A DNA stretch of 64,000 bases from Streptomyces sp. A0642 (GCF_004795105.1 NZ_SSBL01000001.1:496001-560000), one strand, 5' to 3'. Positions 8,410-17,231 are shown, counted from the stretch's first letter. Notes: a model not told the origin generated them from the letters alone. Numbers and translations are program-made.

Positions 8410-9258
8410 ATGCGAATCGCCAATCTGTCCGGACGGCTGACACTGATCCTGGGCGAGCGGGCCGTGGATGTCCACGACGCCAGCGGTCACCGCTTCCCGG
8501 CCGACCCGCAGGCGATCTACGAGCAGTGGGACGAGTTCAGGGCCTGGGCCACGGAGGCCGACCTCGGCGACGCCGGCCATCCCTACGACGCGGCCGACCT
8601 CGGCGCCCCGGCCCCGGCTCCGCGCCAGCTGCTCGCCATCGGACTCAACTACCGCGAGCACGTGGAGGAGGCGGGGTTCACCCAGCCCGAGGGCATGCCG
8701 CCGGTCTTCACCAAGTTCGTCAGCAGCATCACCGGCCCCCTCTCCGACGTGGTGCTGCCCGAGGGCGGCCACACCGACTGGGAGGTGGAGCTGGTCGCCG
8801 TCATCGGCAGGACGGCCCGCCGCGTGCGGGAGGCGGACGCCTGGGGCCATGTCGCCGGCCTGACCGTCGGGCAGGATCTGTCGGAGCGCGTCCTTCAGAT
8901 GAGGGGCCCGGCCCCCCAGTTCGGTCTCGCCAAGTCCTACCCGGGCTTCTCGCCCATGGGGCCGGTCCTGGTCACCCCGGACGACTTCGAGGACCCCGAC
9001 GCGCTCGAACTCACCTGCAGCGTCAACGGCGAACAGGTCCAGCGGGGCTCCACGCGGCAGCTCATCCTCTCCGTCCCGGCGCTCATAGCGCGGTTGTCGG
9101 AGGTGTTGACGCTCCTGCCCGGCGACGTCGTCTACACGGGTACGCCCGCAGGTGTCGGCCTCGGCCGTACGCCTCAGCGCTGGCTGCGGCCCGGTGACGA
9201 ACTCGTCAGCTCGATCCAGGGCATCGGCGAACTGCGACAGCGGATGCTTCCGGCCTGA
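8410..9258 (+). CDS. Fumarylacetoacetate hydrolase-family protein
   Basis: 282 residues. The FAH fold occupies about residues 70-280: LLAIGLNYREHVEEAG, then the metal ligands in TDWEVELVAVIG and VGQDLSER, FGLAKSYPGFSPMGP, and VYTGTPAGVGLGR near the end. Members hydrolyse or decarboxylate beta-diketo acids or hydrate 2-oxo-dienoates with Mg2+. The specific substrate is not readable. ATG 8410 follows aggagaaa. The gene starts 48 bases after the dehydrogenase and is probably cotranscribed with it. A strong hairpin 12 bases after the stop ends this run. Confidence 0.88.
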   Translation: MRIANLSGRLTLILGERAVDVHDASGHRFPADPQAIYEQWDEFRAWATEADLGDAGHPYDAADLGAPAPAPRQLLAIGLNYREHVEEAGFTQPEGMPPVFTKFVSSITGPLSDVVLPEGGHTDWEVELVAVIGRTARRVREADAWGHVAGLTVGQDLSERVLQMRGPAPQFGLAKSYPGFSPMGPVLVTPDDFEDPDALELTCSVNGEQVQRGSTRQLILSVPALIARLSEVLTLLPGDVVYTGTPAGVGLGRTPQRWLRPGDELVSSIQGIGELRQRMLPA

Positions 9259-9270
9259 GCGCGGACCGGG

Positions 9271-9303
9271 CGGGGGCGGCGCGCGACCCTCGCGCCGCGC
9301 CCG
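9271..9303 (+). terminator. GC-rich hairpin after the FAH gene
   Basis: The arms 9271-9283 and 9291-9303 pair over 13 positions with one mismatch around a 7-base loop, starting 12 bases after the stop codon. There is no U-run, as is usual for actinomycete terminators. Confidence 0.6.
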
Positions 9304-9538
9304 CTTCACACGCTCAGCCCCGCGCGGGCACCACGTGAACGAGGCGACCGGCCCGCGGCCTCCGGGACATCCGGTCCGCCGTCCTCTCCGACGTCCGTCC
9401 CTGCGCCTCTCCGGTCGCCCTCGCCCCGCGTGTCCGCTCATCTGCCATCGGGATAACTGACATCTCGCACCATCGCACTGGGTGAGGAAGGGGCGGCCCG
9501 GGATGCTGGTTGCAGAGGTGTGACGAAAGAAGGTGCAC

Positions 9539-10759
9539 ATGTCCCGCACAAGCAAGACCACCACCTCCACGACGGCGAGCCCCGCGCAGGACGTACCCGG
9601 CCGGCTCGTCGCGCTGCTGGCCGTGGCCAGCGGCCTGACGGTCGCCAACCTGTACTACGCCCAGCCCCTGCTGTCCTCGCTGAGTGACGTGTTCCGCGTC
9701 AGCACGGCGACGACCGGCTCCCTGATCACGCTCACCCAGGTCGGCTACGTCGTCGGCATGCTCTTCCTGGTGCCGCTCGGCGACCGGCTGGAGAAACGGA
9801 AGCTCGTCACCGTCCTGCTGGCTATCACCAGCGCCGCGCTCGTGGTGGCCGGACTCGCCCCGAACTTCCCCGTCCTCGTCGCCGCCTCCATGATCAGCGG
9901 AGCGACCTCGGTGGTCGCCCAGATACTGGTGCCGTTCGCCGCGAGCCTCGCTCCCGACCACGCCCGGGGGCGCGTCGTGGGCCGCGTCATGAGCGGTCTG
10001 CTCACCGGCATCCTCCTCTCCCGCACCCTGAGCAGCCTGCTCTCCGACGTGACGGGCTGGCGGGTGGTCTTCCTCGGCTCCGCCGTCCTCATGGCCCTCC
10101 TCGCGGTGGCCCTGCACGCCGCCCTGCCGCAGCACGCCCCCACCACGTCCGTCCCGTACCACCACGTACTGCGCTCCACCTTCCAGCTCCTTCGCACCCA
10201 TCCGAAGCTGCGGCGCCGAGGCCTGTACCAGGCGGCCATGTTCGCTGTCTTCAGCGCCTTCTGGACCACGGTCTCCTTCGTCCTGACCGGACCCCGCTTC
10301 CACTACTCCGCAGTCGGAGTGGGCGTCTTCGCCCTCGTCGGCGCCGCGGGCGCAGCAGTGGCCCCGCTGGCAGGGCACTGGGCCGACCGCGGACTCGCCC
10401 GCCCCGCCACCGGTATCGCCCTCGTGGCCGCCGCCGTGGCCTTCGCCCTCGCGGGCTTCGGCGGACACAGCATCGTGCTGCTCGCCCTCGCCGCGATCCT
10501 CGTCGACGTGGCGGTCCAGACCACGCTGATCCTCGGTCAGCACACCGTCTACGCCCTCGATCCCGCCGCCCGCTCCCGGCTCAACAGCGTCTTCATCGCG
10601 ATGTTCTTCGCCGGTGGCGCGATCGGATCCCAGCTCGGGACGGTCGTCTACGAAGCGGCCGGCTGGAGCGGAGTGACCGTGCTGGGTGGGGCCCTCCCGC
10701 TGATCGCGCTCGTCTACTGGGCCTTCGAACACCGGCCGCGGCCGGGCGCTGCCGTCTGA
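9539..10759 (+). CDS. MFS drug/solute exporter, 12-TM
   Basis: 406 residues with about 12 hydrophobic segments. YYAQPLLSSLSDVF follows the first helix and VPLGDRLEKRKLV is the loop 2-3 motif A (G-D-R-x-E-x-R-K). VYALDPAARSRLNSVFIAMF is typical of the YfcJ/YnfM-like or arabinose-efflux branch of the major facilitator family. Located in the plasma membrane as a proton-coupled exporter. ATG 9539 follows aagaagg; a GTG six bases upstream is in frame but too close to that site. The gene has its own leader after the FAH terminator and is followed by a LysR regulator. The substrate is unknown. Confidence 0.85.
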   Translation: MSRTSKTTTSTTASPAQDVPGRLVALLAVASGLTVANLYYAQPLLSSLSDVFRVSTATTGSLITLTQVGYVVGMLFLVPLGDRLEKRKLVTVLLAITSAALVVAGLAPNFPVLVAASMISGATSVVAQILVPFAASLAPDHARGRVVGRVMSGLLTGILLSRTLSSLLSDVTGWRVVFLGSAVLMALLAVALHAALPQHAPTTSVPYHHVLRSTFQLLRTHPKLRRRGLYQAAMFAVFSAFWTTVSFVLTGPRFHYSAVGVGVFALVGAAGAAVAPLAGHWADRGLARPATGIALVAAAVAFALAGFGGHSIVLLALAAILVDVAVQTTLILGQHTVYALDPAARSRLNSVFIAMFFAGGAIGSQLGTVVYEAAGWSGVTVLGGALPLIALVYWAFEHRPRPGAAV

Positions 10760-10946
10760 CCCGACCGGACGCGCCAGACGTCGGGCGCCGGCGGCGCGGG
10801 AGCGAACCTGTGCGCCTTACGACAACCTGGTGCCACGACCCGGCCTCACCCCGGGGGCAGCCGCCCCCCAGGAGGCGGACCATGAACACCCGCACAGAAC
10901 ACGTGCTCAGCGGCCGGCCGAGGCCGCCCCGGAAGGGCACCGGGAT

Positions 10947-10985
10947 CCGGGAGTCCGGAACGGTCAGGCGGTGGCGGACTCCCGG
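10947..10985 (+). terminator. Perfect 11-bp stem in the 10760-11125 gap
   Basis: The arms ccgggagtccg (10947-10957) and cggactcccgg (10975-10985) match exactly around a 17-base loop, between the MFS gene and the LysR gene. It may be a terminator for the transporter or a site for the LysR protein. A start-like ATG at 10882 with an upstream ggaggcgg is also in this stretch, but its frame runs into the LysR gene and has no family resemblance. Confidence 0.5.
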
Positions 10986-11125
10986 AGTGGTTCCTCGCCG
11001 GGCGTCTCGTCGACACCCCGCTGGTACGCGTCCGAGCGGACGCCGGACCGCCACGGCCCCCTACGATGTCGCCCGGCCCGACAACGGCCCCCGCCCGGCG
11101 GGGAGTCCCCGATCAGGAGCGCATG

Positions 11126-11995
11126 ATGGATCTGCGACAGATGGAGGTCGTCGTCGCGGTGGCCGAGGCGGGTACCTTCACGGCCGCGGCCCGGCGACTG
11201 CACGTCGTGCAGTCGGCCGTGTCCGGGACGGTCAAGTCCCTGGAGCGAGAACTCGGGACCCCGTTGTTCGACCGCACCACGCACAGAGTCGCCCTGACCC
11301 CGGCCGGCGAAGCGTTCGTCACCGCGGCCAGAACCGCCCTGCACGCGGCGGAGGCGGTCGGGGAAGCAGTCAGCGCGGTCCAGGGACAGCTGCGGGGCCG
11401 GGTGACGGTCGGCACCATGCAGGGGGTGTGGGCAGGACTCCACCACGCGCTCGCAGGTCTGCGCGGTGAGCACCCGGGCGTGGTGGTCCAGCTGCGCCAG
11501 GCCGCGGTCGCCGACATCCGGCAGGCGCTGCGGGACGGATCGGTCGACCTGGCGGTCGTGGCTCTCGACCGCAGGCAGCAGCGTGGTCTGACCACCCGAC
11601 TGCTGTCCGAGGAGGAGATGGTGGTGCTCGCTGCGCCCAGCCGCACCGTCTCCGGGGCGACGCCTGACAGCGGAGTGGACCTGGACGACATCGCCCGTCT
11701 GCCGCTGGTGGACTTCTCGCCCGGCTGGGCCATCCGCTACGCGGTCGACCGTTCCTTCCGGGCCGCGGGCGTCGACCGCGCCACCACCTTCGAGGTGAAC
11801 GACATCGTCGCGGCAGCCGAACTGGTCCGCAACGACCTGGGTGTCTGCATCATGCCCCTGTCGATCGCCGACCGCTTCCCCGACCTGCGCCAGTACCCCA
11901 TCAGCCGGCACGCGCCCCGGTGGAAGGTCATGGTGGTACGCCCGCCCGGGGAGCCGTCCCCCGCCGTCGCCGCTCTGCTGCGGCACCTCGCCTGA
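11126..11995 (+). CDS. LysR-family transcriptional regulator
   Basis: 289 residues. It begins MDLRQMEVVVAVAEAGTFTA. The winged helix-turn-helix occupies residues 1-60 (AARRLHVVQSAVSGTVKSLE, then LGTPLFDRTTHRVALTPAGE), and a periplasmic-binding-like effector domain follows from about residue 90 (VTVGTMQGVW, VDLAVVALD, NDLGVCIMPLSIADRF). The site caggagc supports ATG 11126; an ATG three bases earlier is equally in frame. LysR proteins usually control a neighbouring gene in response to a small effector. The MFS gene upstream is the obvious candidate, although the pair is tandem here and not divergent. Confidence 0.88.
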   Translation: MDLRQMEVVVAVAEAGTFTAAARRLHVVQSAVSGTVKSLERELGTPLFDRTTHRVALTPAGEAFVTAARTALHAAEAVGEAVSAVQGQLRGRVTVGTMQGVWAGLHHALAGLRGEHPGVVVQLRQAAVADIRQALRDGSVDLAVVALDRRQQRGLTTRLLSEEEMVVLAAPSRTVSGATPDSGVDLDDIARLPLVDFSPGWAIRYAVDRSFRAAGVDRATTFEVNDIVAAAELVRNDLGVCIMPLSIADRFPDLRQYPISRHAPRWKVMVVRPPGEPSPAVAALLRHLA

Positions 11996-12284
11996 CCGGC
12001 GGCGGCGAGAGGACCGGCGTGTACGGAGGGACGGAGCGGGGAGGCGCACCGCCGGTCGCGTGCCGCACCGCCGACCGGGAGACCGTGGCCGGCTGTCGGC
12101 GCCCCGGAGGGTGCGAACGGCACCGCCCCACCCGGCGGGTAGCCGCACGCGCACCCCGGCTCCTGCCGGTTCCCCCGTGCGTGGGGGAAGCCGACGTCGA
12201 AGGCGTGGGTCACGGGTCGCCCGTATTCGCACACGCGTACGTCTCGTCGTCGAGGTGAGACTCTTCCCCGACTAGGATGCGGCC

Positions 12285-12950
12285 ATGGGCAAACCACTGC
12301 GGGCGGTGCTGGGAGAAGACCAGCCGATCATGCGCGAAGGCATCGCGGCCATCCTGCGCAAGGCGGGCATCGACGTGGTCGCGGCCGTCGACAACGCGGT
12401 GGACCTCGTGCACGCCGCGCAGGAGCACCTCCCCGATGTCGTGATCACCGACATCCGGATGCCGCCGAACCTGGAAGCGGACGGCCTGGAGGCCGCCCGG
12501 AAGATCCGGGCCGAGCGGCCGGAGACCGCTGTCATCGTCCTGTCCCAGTTCCTGGACGCCTCCTACGCGCTCGACCTGGTCGGGGACGATCCGAGCGGAG
12601 TGGGCTACCTCCTGAAGGAGAAGGTGGCCAGCCCGCAGATCCTCATCGATGCCGTCGAGCGGGTGGTGGCCCGGGACTCCGCGCTGGACCCGGACGTGAT
12701 CTCGGCGCTTCTGGGGCGCAAACGGCCGCAGGATCCGCTCGCCGCGCTGACCCCCAAGGAGCGGCAGGTTCTGGGGCTGATGGCCGAAGGTCACTCGAAC
12801 ACGGGGATATCCCAGCAGCTCTTCGTCAGCATCGCGGCCGTGGAGCGGCATGTGACCGGCATCTTCCTGAAGCTGGGGCTGAGCCAGGCAGGGTCCGGGG
12901 ACGGCCGGCACCGGCGCGTGCTGGCCGTGCTGCGCTACCTCGGGCAGTAG
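12285..12950 (+). CDS. NarL/LuxR-type response regulator
   Basis: 221 residues. The receiver domain spans about 5-125: acidic pocket Glu11-Asp12, phosphoacceptor Asp56 in VVITDIRMPP, and Lys in LLKEKV. A LuxR helix-turn-helix spans about 152-215 (LTPKERQVLGLMAEGHSNTG, then ISQQLFVSIAAVERHVTGIF). No Shine-Dalgarno sequence is visible, but TAGGAT at 12273-12278 ends six bases before ATG 12285, so the message may be leaderless. The CHASE3 kinase at 15470-16867 is of the HisKA_3 class that pairs with such regulators and is the nearest candidate partner, though not adjacent. The 288 bases upstream of the gene contain no other feature. Confidence 0.88.
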   Translation: MGKPLRAVLGEDQPIMREGIAAILRKAGIDVVAAVDNAVDLVHAAQEHLPDVVITDIRMPPNLEADGLEAARKIRAERPETAVIVLSQFLDASYALDLVGDDPSGVGYLLKEKVASPQILIDAVERVVARDSALDPDVISALLGRKRPQDPLAALTPKERQVLGLMAEGHSNTGISQQLFVSIAAVERHVTGIFLKLGLSQAGSGDGRHRRVLAVLRYLGQ

Positions 12951-12994
12951 CCGAACGGAAGGTGGCGGTGACGCCGCCGGCCGCCCCGCGACCC

Positions 12995-13042
12995 CTGCAG
13001 GTCGTCGGTGGAGGTGCGTACCACCCCGGGCCGATCGTCCTC
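12995..13042. repeat. 48-bp partial duplicate of the neighbouring receiver gene
   Basis: Bases 12995-13042 match 13156-13203, inside the receiver gene at 13051-13416, at 44 of 48 positions by eye count, in the same orientation and 161 bases apart. The copy lies in the short gap between the LuxR regulator stop and the receiver gene stop. It looks like a leftover from a tandem duplication of the receiver 3-prime half. Confidence 0.75.
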
Positions 13043-13050
13043 AGCGGACG

Positions 13051-13416
13051 TCAGGGCGCGGAGGGCGCGAACAGACCCCGCAGATCAGCATCGAACAGCT
13101 TGTCCTTGGCGACGAAGGACTCGATTCCCGCGCTCTCCAGTTCCTCCCGCGACCACTGCAGGTCGTCGGTGGAGGTGAGGACCACCCGGGGCCGCTCGTC
13201 CTCCTCCGCCAGCTGCCGGGCCACACTGAGACCGTCCACGTCAGGCAGGTGGAGGTCGAGCAGCAGGCCGTGGGGGCGATGCGCCCGCACCGTGGTCAGG
13301 GCCGAGGCTCCGTCGCCGGACACCGCCACGACACGCAGGCCCCGTGCCGTCAGCAGTGTGGTGGCGATGCGCCGGAACCCGGGGTCGTCGTCGACGACGA
13401 CGATGTTGATGCACAT
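13051..13416 (-). CDS. Stand-alone response-regulator receiver protein
   Basis: 121 residues, one receiver domain and no output domain. It starts MCINIVVVDDDPGFRRIATT, with acidic residues Asp9-Asp11, phosphoacceptor Asp54 in LLLDLHLPDVDG, Thr in VVLTSTDD, and Lys in FVAKDKL. It may act as a phosphate relay or sink, or by protein contact. ATG 13416 is chosen because the fold starts there; the frame is open further upstream, but that stretch is not domain-like. Part of its coding sequence is duplicated at 12995. A TAGGG/CCCTA dyad lies 37 bases upstream of the start. Confidence 0.82.
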   Translation of the reverse strand: MCINIVVVDDDPGFRRIATTLLTARGLRVVAVSGDGASALTTVRAHRPHGLLLDLHLPDVDGLSVARQLAEEDERPRVVLTSTDDLQWSREELESAGIESFVAKDKLFDADLRGLFAPSAP

Positions 13417-13452
13417 CGACCCAGCATGCACAGCGTTCGGGCGGCCCGACCA

Positions 13453-13466
13453 TAGGGGGATCCCTA
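13453..13466. promoter_or_regulatory. TAGGG-4-CCCTA dyad upstream of the receiver gene
   Basis: The perfect 5-bp arms TAGGG and CCCTA with the spacer GGAT lie 37 bases before the receiver start, in promoter range on the minus strand. It is a possible regulator site. The remainder of the 339-base stretch 13417-13755 holds only a terminator-like hairpin near its right end. Confidence 0.35.
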
Positions 13467-13720
13467 CGGTTTGTGTACCACCGCGCACAACCCCGTTCCC
13501 GCTGCTCACGAGCGGCGGACGGCCGCCGCCGATTCCCCCGGGGGCCGTGTGCGTCAAGCGTCGGGGGCAGGTGAGATACGACGGCAAACCGATCACTTCC
13601 TGGAGCGGCGTGACGCGAAGGGCGGCAGCCGGAGGGTTCGTGCCAGGCCGGTCTCCGGCCCCCTGGACCTGTGCGGGAGGCATGTCTCTTCCACCGGGGG
13701 GTCCTTCGGCGCCCCACCAC

Positions 13721-13746
13721 GCCCCAGGGCCCCGGCCTGGCGGGGT
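13721..13746 (-). terminator. Hairpin after the AraC gene
   Basis: The arms ccccagg (13722-13728) and cctggcgggg (13736-13745) pair with one bulged C. The hairpin begins about ten bases beyond the AraC stop codon (13756-13758) on the minus strand. Confidence 0.5.
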
Positions 13747-13755
13747 GTGCCGGGG

Positions 13756-14982
13756 TCAGGCTGCCGCGGTGCCGAGGCCGACGCGGTGCTCCGCCGGGCG
13801 ACGGTCCCCGCCCGGTGAGAACGCCCCGGGAGCGGTCTCGTACCCCGCGGCCGTGCGGGTCGCCGCCTGCGCGGGTGAGTCCTGACGTGCCAGGCGCCGC
13901 CACTCGGCCGGGGACATGCCGTACGTCATCCGGAACACCCGGCTGAAGTGGGCGGCGCTCGTGAATCCCCACCGGCGGGCCACCGCGGAGATGGTCCGGC
14001 TCGACGTTGTCCTGCGGGCCAGTTCTCGGCGGCATTCATGGAGACGCCGGCGCTGGACCCACCGGCTGACGGTGGTGGCCTCGTGCTCGAAGAGCTTGTG
14101 CAGGTAACGGACGGAGATGTGGTGGGCCTGGGCGATGGATTCGGGAGTCAGGTCCGGATCCGCGAGGTGCAGGTCGATGTGCTCCTGGATCCGGGGCAGC
14201 AAATGCCGCGTGGCCTCCGGTATTCCGTCCGCTGCCGGGTGGAGCCGTTCGCCCGCCAGGACGGAGACGAGGTCGACGACATTGCGGACCAGCATCTCAC
14301 CGGTGCCCCGGGGAAGCGTGGGAGCCGTGTTCACCAATTGCGTCAGCAGCAGCGACAGGAGCGACCCCGACGGTGTGTCCGCCTGGACGGGGGTGGCCGT
14401 CAGCCGTCGCAGTTCGTCCTCCGTCAGACCCAGGAGCCATCGGGGGACGATGAGGAACTTCACGTGATGGGCGCGGGAGAGGTCGAGGCACAGCGGGCGG
14501 GCCAGGTCACAGAACGCGGTCGTCCCCGGACGCACGTGGATGCCTCCGTCACCTTGGTCGACGACAGCGTGCCCCTCGGCCGGTGCCACGACCAGAACGG
14601 ACCCGTCGCGGTGGGAAGCGGCCGGCCGCGCGGGCCGGCGGATGCGCATGGCGTCGCCCTGCAGGGTGACGGCCTGCACCGGACCGAGCGGGGACAGCCG
14701 GAGGGTCCCCCGGCATTCGGCGGCGCGGATCGAGAGGTCGGCGGAGGGGAGCATGCGCGACACGGCATCGTGCCAGTAGGCCGGTCGCTGGTGACCGGGC
14801 ACCCCTTCCGTCGTGTACAGGGCGTCCACCCGCTCCTTCCTCCCGTCCGGTGCCGCGCCCTCGGCTCCTTCGCCGGACTGTCTTCGGGCGCCGCGCCGGG
14901 CCGAGGCAGAAGCATGGCCGTCATGAGTGCCCGGCCTCGGAGCATCGTGCGTCGCCGGCGGGAAGTCAGTCGCGCGGATCAT
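13756..14982 (-). CDS. AraC-family transcriptional regulator (AraC_binding_2 plus HTH)
   Basis: 408 residues, long for the family because of a polar, probably disordered first 50 residues. A cupin-like ligand domain covers about 55-230 (RPAYWHDAVSRMLP, GTTAFCDLARPL, FLIVPRWLLGLT). The C-terminal double helix-turn-helix covers about 270-375 (LTPESIAQAHHISVRYLHKL, then WGFTSAAHFSRVFRMTYGMS). ATG 14982 has GGAGG five bases upstream, which decides the start over an internal GTG at 14829 (AAGGAG three bases away). The family architecture matches the cut-off gene at the left edge of the window. The target is unknown. Confidence 0.87.
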   Translation of the reverse strand: MIRATDFPPATHDAPRPGTHDGHASASARRGARRQSGEGAEGAAPDGRKERVDALYTTEGVPGHQRPAYWHDAVSRMLPSADLSIRAAECRGTLRLSPLGPVQAVTLQGDAMRIRRPARPAASHRDGSVLVVAPAEGHAVVDQGDGGIHVRPGTTAFCDLARPLCLDLSRAHHVKFLIVPRWLLGLTEDELRRLTATPVQADTPSGSLLSLLLTQLVNTAPTLPRGTGEMLVRNVVDLVSVLAGERLHPAADGIPEATRHLLPRIQEHIDLHLADPDLTPESIAQAHHISVRYLHKLFEHEATTVSRWVQRRRLHECRRELARRTTSSRTISAVARRWGFTSAAHFSRVFRMTYGMSPAEWRRLARQDSPAQAATRTAAGYETAPGAFSPGGDRRPAEHRVGLGTAAA

Positions 14983-15469
14983 GGCAGCCTCCAGTGATAC
15001 GTGGGCCGTTGGGGCCGAGGCAGCACGGAGCGTCGTAGGCCGCTGTCGCGAGCTGCGCCGGCCAGGGAGGGAGCGAGATGCCGCCCTCGTCCCTGGTCAT
15101 CGGCTTTCGCAGGTGTGGTGTCTTCGGTCCTGACAGGATCTGCCCTCACCGGTACCGATGGCTGTAAAGGACACCTGAGATGCCGCTGAGGGTGGGCCTT
15201 ACGGAGACTGTGGGGGAAACCCCAGGTTCGCAGGCGGCGCCGACCTCCGGACGGGGCCGCCGCCCCTTCCGCCGGCCCGACGGTTCCGCGGCGCTCGCGT
15301 ACGGCCCGGCCACCCGGCCCGTGACGGCGCGGATCAGGGGGGCGCGCACTCGGGTACGTCCTCGGCCTGCCGCACCCCGGACTGCTGGGGGTGGGCTCCC
15401 CCATGGCCACTGCCGGAGCGCTGCTGCGTCCGCGTGCCCGACGGTTCTCGCACAGGGCAGGCGGAAGGA
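14983..15469. other. Gene-free stretch between the AraC gene and the histidine kinase
   Basis: 487 bases with no credible gene on either strand. It holds a perfect TCCTG-A-CAGGA dyad at 15128-15138 in a less GC-rich patch upstream of the AraC gene, which could be an operator, and a small G-run/C-run hairpin near 15210-15226. The kinase stop codon is at 15470. Confidence 0.4.
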
Positions 15470-16867
15470 TCAGTCCGGAACCGGGATCCGGATCCGGATC
15501 GTACTGCCGCCGCCGGGCGGGGAGTCGATGGCCAGCGAGCCGTCGAAGGCCGCCACGCGGTCCGCCAGACCGGTCATCCCGCTGCCCGCGTGGGCCATGT
15601 CCATGCCGCCGATCCCGTCGTCGGAGACGGTGATCCTCAGCATGTCGCCGAACTCGACGAGGACGTCGATCCTGGACGCCCGGGCGTGCTTGACCGCGTT
15701 GGTGACGGCCTCGGCCACCACGAAGTACGCGTTCGACTCGACCGTCGTCGAGATCCTGCGCTCGTCCCTGCTCTCGACGACCGTGGCCACGGGGCATCGG
15801 GACGCCAGGTCCTTCACCGCCGGGACCAGGCCCTTCACCGTCAGCACGAGCGGGTAGATCCCCGAGGCGAGCTCCCTCAGTTCGTTGATCGCCGTCTGAG
15901 CGTTGTCGATCGACTGGTCCAGCAGGTCGACCGCGGAGGTCTCCGTGCCGGGAATCAGCTCCCGCGCCAGCCGCAGCCCGATCATCAGGCTCACCAGACG
16001 CTGCTGCGCCCCGTCGTGCAGGTCCCGGGCGGTACGGCGGTGCACCGCCTCGGTGCTCTCCATGATGCGGCGGCGGCTGTTCTGGAGGGAGGACGCCATG
16101 TTGTTGAAGGACGCGCCCAGCGTGCCGATCTCCGCCACCCTGCTGGGGGGAACCCGCACGGACAGGTCACCGCCGGCCAGTTTCCGTGCCGCCGCCGCGG
16201 CCCCGCGCACGGGCCGTACCACCGCTCGGTGCTGGAGCACCGTGAAGACGGCCACGAGCGCCGTCGACGCCGCGAGCCCCAGGGCAGCGGCGAGTACGGC
16301 CTGCCGGCTGTTGGCTTCCGCGGCGTCCTCACGCTCCGCCAGCTGAATGCGTTCGTCCTTCATGTAACGGTCGAATTCTTCCCGCAGCGCATCGACGCGG
16401 TCCTTCCCCTCGGACGTCTCCTTCAGATCGGAGGCGGCCGGGTCGCCACGCCGGACCATCTCGACCACCGGGGTGGAGTTGACGTCGAGGAAGGACCGCA
16501 CCCCCCGTGCGATCCGCTGGGCGGCACGCTGTTGCGCCCGGGACGTGGTGCTCTCGGTGAACCGCCGGGTCTCCTCCGGAAGTGCGTCGCGCGCCGCCAC
16601 CCAGGGGGCGAGGAACTCCTCGTTCTTGGTGATGACGTAACCACGCTGCCCCGTCTCCAGGTCGACGAGCAGTTGCTCCATGGCTCCGGCTTCGACGAGG
16701 GCGGACCGGGAGGCACGTCTGGCCGAAGTGGCGTCGTTCGAGTCGGCGATAGCCCATATGAGGACCGCGAAGCCCAGGCCTATGAGCAAGGCGAGCAGGC
16801 CGCTTGCCGCGATCGTGAGGCTCGTCAGCCCCAGCAGTCGACCCCTGCGTTCCCGCCCTGCGTTCAT
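15470..16867 (-). CDS. Membrane sensor histidine kinase, CHASE3-HAMP-HisKA_3
   Basis: 465 residues from ATG 16867. Transmembrane segment 1 is about residues 12-40. An extracytoplasmic CHASE3-like domain of about 140 residues follows (MEQLLVDLETGQRGYVITKN is its hallmark). Next come a second membrane segment (VLAAALGLAASTALVAVF), a HAMP linker, the phosphoacceptor box RRTARDLHDGAQQRL with His, and an ATPase domain with NAVKHA, DDGIGG and GMTGLADRV. It senses an unknown signal and phosphorylates a NarL-type regulator, probably the one at 12285. The frame is open to ATG 16942, but no ribosome-binding site supports that start and the membrane segment fits 16867 better; the start is uncertain. Confidence 0.85.
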   Translation of the reverse strand: MNAGRERRGRLLGLTSLTIAASGLLALLIGLGFAVLIWAIADSNDATSARRASRSALVEAGAMEQLLVDLETGQRGYVITKNEEFLAPWVAARDALPEETRRFTESTTSRAQQRAAQRIARGVRSFLDVNSTPVVEMVRRGDPAASDLKETSEGKDRVDALREEFDRYMKDERIQLAEREDAAEANSRQAVLAAALGLAASTALVAVFTVLQHRAVVRPVRGAAAAARKLAGGDLSVRVPPSRVAEIGTLGASFNNMASSLQNSRRRIMESTEAVHRRTARDLHDGAQQRLVSLMIGLRLARELIPGTETSAVDLLDQSIDNAQTAINELRELASGIYPLVLTVKGLVPAVKDLASRCPVATVVESRDERRISTTVESNAYFVVAEAVTNAVKHARASRIDVLVEFGDMLRITVSDDGIGGMDMAHAGSGMTGLADRVAAFDGSLAIDSPPGGGSTIRIRIPVPD

Positions 16868-16951
16868 GCTCCGCCTGCCGATGGAAAGGATTGAGACACC
16901 AGAGTGTGCAACGCGTCTGCGGACGGAAGAAAACATGTCCATATAGTGTCC

Positions 16952-16964
16952 GTACGAGTCGTAC
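16952..16964. promoter_or_regulatory. GTACGA-G-TCGTAC dyad upstream of the kinase
   Basis: A perfect 13-base dyad in an unusually AT-rich patch just upstream of the histidine kinase, where its promoter should be. It is a possible autoregulatory site. The rest of the 421-base interval 16868-17288 has no gene; near its right end a hairpin probably ends the poxB transcript. Confidence 0.4.
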
Positions 16965-17231
16965 TACAGGTAAGAATCAACCTCTTTCACAGCACATATC
17001 ACCTTCTCCCGAAGTGTGGGGGTCGCGCTCCGACGCATCCGCGGGGGAGCGTCGCCGTGCGCTGGAGCGTGCGGCCCCTGACCGGTTCGGGTCCGTGGCC
17101 GGGCAAAGTGCCGGGGAGCGCCGGTTGCTCATCCGCCGTCACGCCGGCACCGGGAACTCGTCCACCACCGGGGCCGCTTGCTCGCACCGGCGCCGCTGAC
17201 CGTTCCGCCACGAGCGACCTGTCAACGGCGT

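Noticed and set aside
10882..11469. ATG at 10882 with a good ribosome-binding site in front of the LysR gene
   Set aside because: The frame is basic, low-complexity and runs inside the LysR gene without any recognisable domain. The hairpin at 10947 lies within it.
14117..14997. Plus-strand frames opposite the AraC gene
   Set aside because: The minus-strand frame has an AraC helix-turn-helix and a GGAGG start, so the plus frames are shadows.
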